Shown piece by piece: positions 38,555-47,528 of a DNA stretch of 47,528 nucleotides. Below the pieces are notes generated by a model. The model ran no database searches. It was not told the origin of the DNA and saw nothing but the letters and a program-made list of their open reading frames with translations. Source of the stretch: Micrococcales bacterium 73-13 (GTDB taxonomy: Bacteria > Actinomycetota > Actinomycetes > Actinomycetales > Microbacteriaceae); NCBI GenBank assembly GCA_001898855.1, contig MKVN01000001.1, forward strand, positions 1 through 47,528, read 5' to 3'. Each line of letters opens with the position of its first letter. Position 1 is the first letter of the stretch. A program made the translations under genes and the position numbers.

Positions 38555-39090
38555 CCCGCCGCCCCCTGCGGGGCGGCCGGCTCGCCGACGACGGCGAGCT
38601 CGTCGCCGGACGCGGTGGTCAGGCCGGCGCCGTAGCCGGACGCGAGCAGCGCGCCGAGCCAGTCGACCCTGGTGGTCTGCAGCTGGTTCGAGACGGGCGG
38701 GGCCGACGTCCCGGCCTCGTCCTCGTCGAGCGGGTTCGTCACGATGTAGCTGTACTCGCCGGGGTAGACGAACAGCAGCCGCTGCCGCGCCTGCGCCTCG
38801 ATGTAGGCGGGGTCGCTCCAGCGTCCCAGCTCCGACTGCAGGTCGGCGACCTGGGTCCGGCCGTCGGCGACGCTGCGCTCGAGCGCCGCGATCTGCTGCT
38901 GCTGCTCGACGAGCAGCCGGAGGTTCGGCGCGAGCACGACCACGGCGAGCGCGAGCAGGCCGAGGGCGATCACGGTGAAGCCGGAGAACCGCAGCGTGCG
39001 CAGCCAGCGCTCCGGCGCGGACTCCTCGCGCATCCGGACCGGGACCCGGCGCGGCGCCGGCTCCTTCGGGTCGTGCGCGCGGCGGGCCAT
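38551..39090 (-). CDS. septum formation initiator, FtsB/DivIC family
   Basis: A 179-residue bitopic division protein: basic cytoplasmic N-terminus (1-34), one membrane helix (about 36-54, FTVIALGLLALAVVVLAPN), a coiled coil (about 57-92, LLVEQQQQIAALERSVADG) and the short WSDPAYIEAQARQRLLFVYPGE motif diagnostic of FtsB/DivIC. It should join FtsL and FtsQ at the division site. The C-terminal ~60 residues are low-complexity. The ATG follows TAGCCT (39097-39102) by 6 nt and starts the ftsB-DUF501-S8 operon. Confidence 0.95.
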   Translation of the reverse strand: MARRAHDPKEPAPRRVPVRMREESAPERWLRTLRFSGFTVIALGLLALAVVVLAPNLRLLVEQQQQIAALERSVADGRTQVADLQSELGRWSDPAYIEAQARQRLLFVYPGEYSYIVTNPLDEDEAGTSAPPVSNQLQTTRVDWLGALLASGYGAGLTTASGDELAVVGEPAAPQGAAG

Positions 39091-39102
39091 GCCGACAGGC
39101 TA
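39091..39102 (-). promoter_or_regulatory. leaderless promoter of the ftsB operon
   Basis: TAGCCT at 39097-39102, then GTCGGC and the ATG. Confidence 0.55.
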
Positions 39103-39145
39103 CGGCCGTCGGCTGATCACCGGCTGGAGCCGCCGCCGGGCGGGC

Positions 39146-39799
39146 TCAGGCGAAGAACTGGATCGGGTCGACCCGCGAGCCGTCCACCCAGACCTCCAGG
39201 TGGCAGTGCGTGGTCGTCGCGTAGCCCGTCGCGCCGACCAGGCCGATGACCTGCCCGGCCTCGACGAACTGGCCGATCGACACGTAGGAGTAGGGCGAGC
39301 CGCTGATCATGTGCGCGTAGAGGGTCTGGACGCTGCCGTTGTGCGCGATCCGGACGTACTGCCCCCAGCCGCCGTCCTCGGCGATCGCGACGACCGTGCC
39401 GGCGCCGACCGCGACGATCGGCGAGCCGCCGGGGGCGAGGACGTCGATGCCGCCGTGGAACTCGCCGCCGTCGCGGTAGCCGAAGCCGTCCGCGAGACGA
39501 CCGCCGGCGACCGGCCAGACGTTGAACATGCCGAGGAACGCGTCCGGGACCGCGCCGCCGTAGTACTGGGCCGCGTAGGACACGACCTCCTGCGGCTTCG
39601 GCTCGGCGGCGTAGCCGTCGCGGTCGTCGAGCGCCGGGGCGGCGACGACGACGGCGAGGTTCTGCTCGGGCGCGGCCGCGACCCCGGGGGTCGTCAGCGT
39701 GCCGGCCGACGCGGTGTCCGGCTTGGCGAGGGCTGCGGCCGGGACGCTCACCCCGATGACGAGGGCGGTCGCGGCGACGATCGTGAATAGGCGCTTCAT
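39146..39799 (-). CDS. secreted M23 family metalloendopeptidase (LytM-like)
   Basis: A 217-residue protein with a signal peptide (1-25, KRLFTIVAATALVIGVSVPAAALA) and a C-terminal LytM domain (about 95-217). The zinc residues are His115 and Asp119 (EFHGGIDV) and His200 of THCHLEV, with His163 (YAHM) and His198 as catalytic helpers: a complete active site. It should cut peptide bridges in peptidoglycan during growth or division; the ftsB operon downstream fits. The ATG at MKRLF is the only start giving a signal peptide. A TACCCT box about 65 nt upstream is a candidate -10. Confidence 0.94.
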   Translation of the reverse strand: MKRLFTIVAATALVIGVSVPAAALAKPDTASAGTLTTPGVAAAPEQNLAVVVAAPALDDRDGYAAEPKPQEVVSYAAQYYGGAVPDAFLGMFNVWPVAGGRLADGFGYRDGGEFHGGIDVLAPGGSPIVAVGAGTVVAIAEDGGWGQYVRIAHNGSVQTLYAHMISGSPYSYVSIGQFVEAGQVIGLVGATGYATTTHCHLEVWVDGSRVDPIQFFA

Positions 39800-39909
39800 G
39801 CTTCGGGTGCCCGGTGGTAACCCCGCTGGCCGACGTGTCGGACCCCGAGTGGGCCTAGCCAGGGTACCAGGCTCCGGCCGGACGTCCGCCACAGCGCCGC
39901 GCCGACCGA

Positions 39910-39941
39910 CCTCGACCAAGGGTCGAAGGTTGCCCCGGGGC

Positions 39942-39944
<3 letters not shown>
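39910..39944 (-). terminator. hairpins after eno
   Basis: Just after the eno stop the minus strand reads GCCCCGGGGC (self-complementary) and then CCTTCGACC-CTT-GGTCGAGG, an 8-bp stem with a bulge. No U-tract is present, so termination is only likely. Confidence 0.4.
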
Positions 39945-43328
<3,384 letters not shown>

Positions 43329-44843
43329 TCAGTCTCGCTTGCCGCAGTCCTCGACGTCGATCCCGAGCAGCGACTCCTCGACGGCGACCGTCTGCGTCTC
43401 GGCGGCCTCGGCGCGGATCTCCTCCCCGCCGGCCTCGACGGACGCGGCCTGCAGCGCGCGGTCGCTCGGCATCAGGAAGGCGAGGAGGAATTGGGCGCCG
43501 AGCACCCCGGCGACGGCGATGAACACGACCATGCTCGCCGCGACGATCGTCGCCGGATCGCTCGAGTCGCCGCCGCGGCCGGCGATGACGCCGTTCGCGA
43601 CCGCGCCGAGGATGGCGGCCCCGAGCGCCTGCCCGAGGTTCCGCGAGAACATGATGGTCCCGGTCGCGACGCCCCGCTCCTGCCACGGCACCGTCAGCTG
43701 GGCGGCGACGAGCGCCGGGACGGAGGCCCAGCCGAGGCCGAAGCCGATCACGAACGAGCAGGCGGCGACGATCCACGGGGACGGCCACGACGCCGTGAGC
43801 ACGAGCGCGACGCCGCCGACCAGGGCGAGCGCGCCGCCGGAGACGATGGTGAACCGGAAGCCGCGGCTCAGATAGACCCGGCCGGCGATCGTGGAGGCGA
43901 TCGGCCAGCCGATGAGCATCGCCGCGAGCGCCGCGCCGCCGACCAGCGCCGAGGTGCCGGCGCCGACCTGGAGGTAGGTCGGGATGTACTCGGTGAGCCC
44001 GATCAGCGCGATGCCGAGCACGAGCCCCAGCCCGACCGAGACGGAGATGACGGGCCGGCGGAGGAGGCCGGGCGCGAGCACCGGCTCGGCCGCGCGGCGC
44101 TCGACGAGGACGAAGGCGACGAGCAGCAGGGCGCCGCCGCCGTACAGCGCGATGCTCGTCCACGAGTCCCAGGCCCAGGCGTGCCCGCCCTCGAGGGTCG
44201 CGAGGATGATCGACCCGAGCCCGAGCGTGACGAGCACGGCGCCCGCGTAGTCGATGCGGTGCTGCCGTCGCTCCAGCCGTTCCTTGAGGCCGCGCAGCAC
44301 GAGCCAGCCGGCGAGCAGGCAGAGCGGGATGTTGATGTAGAACACCCATCGCCAGGCGTGCAGCTCGGAGAACACCGCGCCGAGCACCGGCCCGGCGATG
44401 GAGGCGATCGCCCAGACGCTCGCCATGTAGCCCTGGACCCGCGCCCGCTCCTCGAGCGTGTAGATGTCGCCGACGACCGTGAGCGAGAGCGGCTGGATGG
44501 CGCCGGCGCCGATGCCCTGGACGGCGCGGAACACGATCAGCGAGGGCATGTCCCATGCGAAGCCGCAGAGGATCGAGCCGATCAGGAAGACCGCGATGCC
44601 GAACAGCAGCACCGGCTTGCGTCCGATCGTGTCGGCGAGCTTGGAGTACACCGGCACGAGGACCGACATCGCCAGCAGGTAGATCGAGAACAGCCACGGG
44701 AAGGACTCGAAGCCGCCGATGTCGGCGACGATCGACGGGACGGCGGTCGCGAGCACGGTGGAGTCGATCGCGATGAGCCCCATCGAGAGCATCATCGCGA
44801 GCAGGATGGGTCCGCGCTCCGATCGCAGCCCGACTCCGCTCAC
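43329..44843 (-). CDS. MFS drug exporter, DHA2 family (14 TM)
   Basis: A 504-residue drug:H+ antiporter-type transporter with 14 predicted membrane spans. The first helix (GPILLAMMLSMGLIAIDSTVLATAVPSI) carries the DHA2 motif D1 (L-D-x-T-V-x-N/T-x-A-x-P); motif A is KLADTIGRKPVLLFG and motif C is SIAGPVLGAVFSELHAWRWVF. The C-terminal ~55 residues are an acidic cytoplasmic tail (EAGGEEIRAEAAETQ). Substrate unknown, probably hydrophobic or cationic drugs. Start uncertain: GTG at 44843 gives the usual family N-terminus and follows TTGAAT by 6 nt; an ATG at 44876 would add 11 residues. It lies 47 bp downstream of an ABC exporter gene. Confidence 0.9.
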   Translation of the reverse strand: MSGVGLRSERGPILLAMMLSMGLIAIDSTVLATAVPSIVADIGGFESFPWLFSIYLLAMSVLVPVYSKLADTIGRKPVLLFGIAVFLIGSILCGFAWDMPSLIVFRAVQGIGAGAIQPLSLTVVGDIYTLEERARVQGYMASVWAIASIAGPVLGAVFSELHAWRWVFYINIPLCLLAGWLVLRGLKERLERRQHRIDYAGAVLVTLGLGSIILATLEGGHAWAWDSWTSIALYGGGALLLVAFVLVERRAAEPVLAPGLLRRPVISVSVGLGLVLGIALIGLTEYIPTYLQVGAGTSALVGGAALAAMLIGWPIASTIAGRVYLSRGFRFTIVSGGALALVGGVALVLTASWPSPWIVAACSFVIGFGLGWASVPALVAAQLTVPWQERGVATGTIMFSRNLGQALGAAILGAVANGVIAGRGGDSSDPATIVAASMVVFIAVAGVLGAQFLLAFLMPSDRALQAASVEAGGEEIRAEAAETQTVAVEESLLGIDVEDCGKRD

Positions 44844-44890
44844 TCGACCATTCAAGCGCGGAAGGGGCGCCGGCATTCCCGGCGACCCGC

Positions 44891-46732
<1,842 letters not shown>

Positions 46733-46783
46733 CGCCTCATCCTCCTCCGGCGGGGGCCGGCTTGTCGAAGGCCGGGCGGCCGA

Positions 46784-47410
46784 TCAGACGGGCGGCGAGT
46801 CGGACGGCGGCCTGGGCGGGAGGATCTCGAAGGCGGCGAGCGCGAGGGCGAGCATCTGGTAGTAGCCGACGAGGGTGACGACCTCGAAGACCGCCGGGCG
46901 GCCGAGCACCCGGTCGGCCTCGGCCCAGGTCTCCTCCGAGATGCCGCGGGTGCGCAGCAGCTCGATCGCGAGGGCGTGCGCGACGCGGGTCTCCTCCGTC
47001 GCTCCCGCCGGGGCGCGTCCGGCCCGCAGCGCCGCGAGGTCCTCGTCGTCGAGTCCCTCGGCGCGACCGGCCGGCTCGTGGGCGAAGAGCTCGAAGGGGC
47101 TGCCCTCGTGGTGCGCGACGGCGAGGATGACGGCCTCCCTGGTCGGCCCCGAGGTGCGGATGCCCCAGCGCATCTCCCCGCCGAGGCGCTCGAGCGCGTG
47201 CCCGATCTCGGGGCTGAGGACCCACGCCGAGGGCGGCCCGGTGAGGAAGCCCTCGTCGTCGTGGAGCCGGAACGGGTTCGACGGGTCGGCGCGCGGCCCG
47301 GTCGTGAAGCGGTCGTGCAGCTCGCGCTGCCGCTCGGTCATCTCCTCGCGTCGCAGCCGCGGCGCGCGCGGCCCGTCGGCAGCCGGCCGTCCCGCGCCGA
47401 GGCCGGTCAT
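46784..47410 (-). CDS. carboxymuconolactone decarboxylase / AhpD-like protein
   Basis: A 208-residue protein. The segment GEMRWGIRTSGPTREAVILAVAHHEGSPFELFAHEP resembles the CMD/AhpD core (R-E-xx-I-L-x-V-A-x-xx-xxx-YEw-xxH), and the end (AVFEVVTLVGYYQMLALALAAFEI) matches the closing helix pair of that fold. The CxxC of true AhpD peroxidase partners is absent, so it is not a thiol reductase; related proteins act as lactone decarboxylases or have unknown substrates. The start ATG overlaps the stop of the next upstream gene (ATGA), coupling the two. An alternative ATG at MTERQRELHD would shorten it by 23 residues. Confidence 0.85.
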   Translation of the reverse strand: MTGLGAGRPAADGPRAPRLRREEMTERQRELHDRFTTGPRADPSNPFRLHDDEGFLTGPPSAWVLSPEIGHALERLGGEMRWGIRTSGPTREAVILAVAHHEGSPFELFAHEPAGRAEGLDDEDLAALRAGRAPAGATEETRVAHALAIELLRTRGISEETWAEADRVLGRPAVFEVVTLVGYYQMLALALAAFEILPPRPPSDSPPV

Positions 47411-47528
47411 CGCGCGAGCGGCGAGGTGCCGTAGTCGCCGAGCGAGGGGTTGCGCAGGCCGTCCCACTGGTTGAACCAGTACGCGTCGTCGTCCGCCCAC
47501 TCGATCGGCGGGCGCGCGGGGTCGAAGA
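47407..47528 (-). CDS. C-terminal fragment of an unidentified protein
   Basis: Only the last 39 codons are in the window, ending RNPSLGDYGTSPLAR. The fragment is hydrophilic and Trp/Asp-rich (EWADDDAYWFNQWDGL) and codon use is like its neighbours. It ends in a 4-bp overlap with the AhpD-like gene, so the two are co-translated and may share a pathway. I recognise no family from so little sequence. Confidence 0.7.
   Translation of the reverse strand, partial: FDPARPPIEWADDDAYWFNQWDGLRNPSLGDYGTSPLAR

Noticed and set aside
39800-39941. c-di-AMP (ydaO-type) riboswitch upstream of the M23 peptidase
   Set aside because: Such riboswitches precede cell-wall hydrolases in actinobacteria, so I looked, but the short leader lacks the conserved ydaO core; only small palindromes (CCGACACGTCGG, GC hairpins) are present.

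Overview
This is about 47.5 kb of very GC-rich chromosome with tightly packed genes. The gene content (deazaflavin-dependent nitroreductase, DUF4307, DUF4245, DUF501 next to a FtsB/DivIC-like gene, PIN-PhoH ATPase, type 2 NADH dehydrogenase, class II FBPase GlpX, mycosin-like protease with a membrane anchor, LPXTG surface protein) points to an actinobacterium, most likely in or near the Microbacteriaceae. I see no rRNA, CRISPR, prophage, transposase or plasmid genes. It looks like ordinary core chromosome with a few accessory items. No gene-free stretch exceeds about 160 bp.

Layout. 1-1.7 kb: start of a DNA glycosylase gene running off the left edge, an SRPBCC protein, a Ddn-type nitroreductase and a small membrane protein. 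1.8-8.2 kb: YchF GTPase, two small membrane proteins, a CtpE-like P-type ATPase and an ABC-2 exporter behind an operator-bearing promoter. 8.3-13.4 kb: DEDDh exonuclease, RmuC, divergent glpX/fba (gluconeogenesis/glycolysis) and ispH. 13.5-19.2 kb: TetR plus SDR cassette with its own palindrome, then xseA, xseB-DUF4245-carbonic anhydrase (a run of 4-base overlaps), and fumC. 19.3-26.9 kb: an LPXTG glycine-rich surface protein under a TetR-like operator, its likely TetR regulator, an AlkZ-like winged-helix protein, a membrane protein, PIN-PhoH, uppS, trhA, greA and DUF4307. 27-33.7 kb: ilvA coupled to an AI-2E family exporter, AlkX/YcaQ glycosylase, a HipBA-type toxin-antitoxin pair and rlmC. 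33.7-39.8 kb: lemA-htpX, an odd tRNA(UAA), ndh, and the ftsB-DUF501-S8 protease operon, with an M23 endopeptidase. 39.9-47.5 kb: eno, hisS, mazG, a DHA2-type MFS exporter, an ABC half-transporter, an AhpD-like protein and the end of an unknown gene.

Overarching patterns. About twenty genes carry a -10 hexamer of the form TANNNT ending only 6-8 nt before the annotated ATG/GTG, so their mRNAs should be leaderless. I used this rule, together with visible Shine-Dalgarno sequences, to choose starts. Several divergent gene pairs have back-to-back or overlapping -10 boxes in gaps of 27-57 bp, and convergent pairs abut or overlap at their stop codons.

The items most worth a second look are: (1) a well-paired class I tRNA with a UAA (leucine) anticodon but only a 5-nt variable loop, whose own -10 box ends 6 nt before the mature 5' end; (2) the HipBA module with an AT-rich, repeat-containing promoter; (3) three repressor-type palindromes placed exactly on promoters (ABC exporter, SDR, LPXTG protein); and (4) a dispersed imperfect-palindrome repeat found in intergenic gaps.
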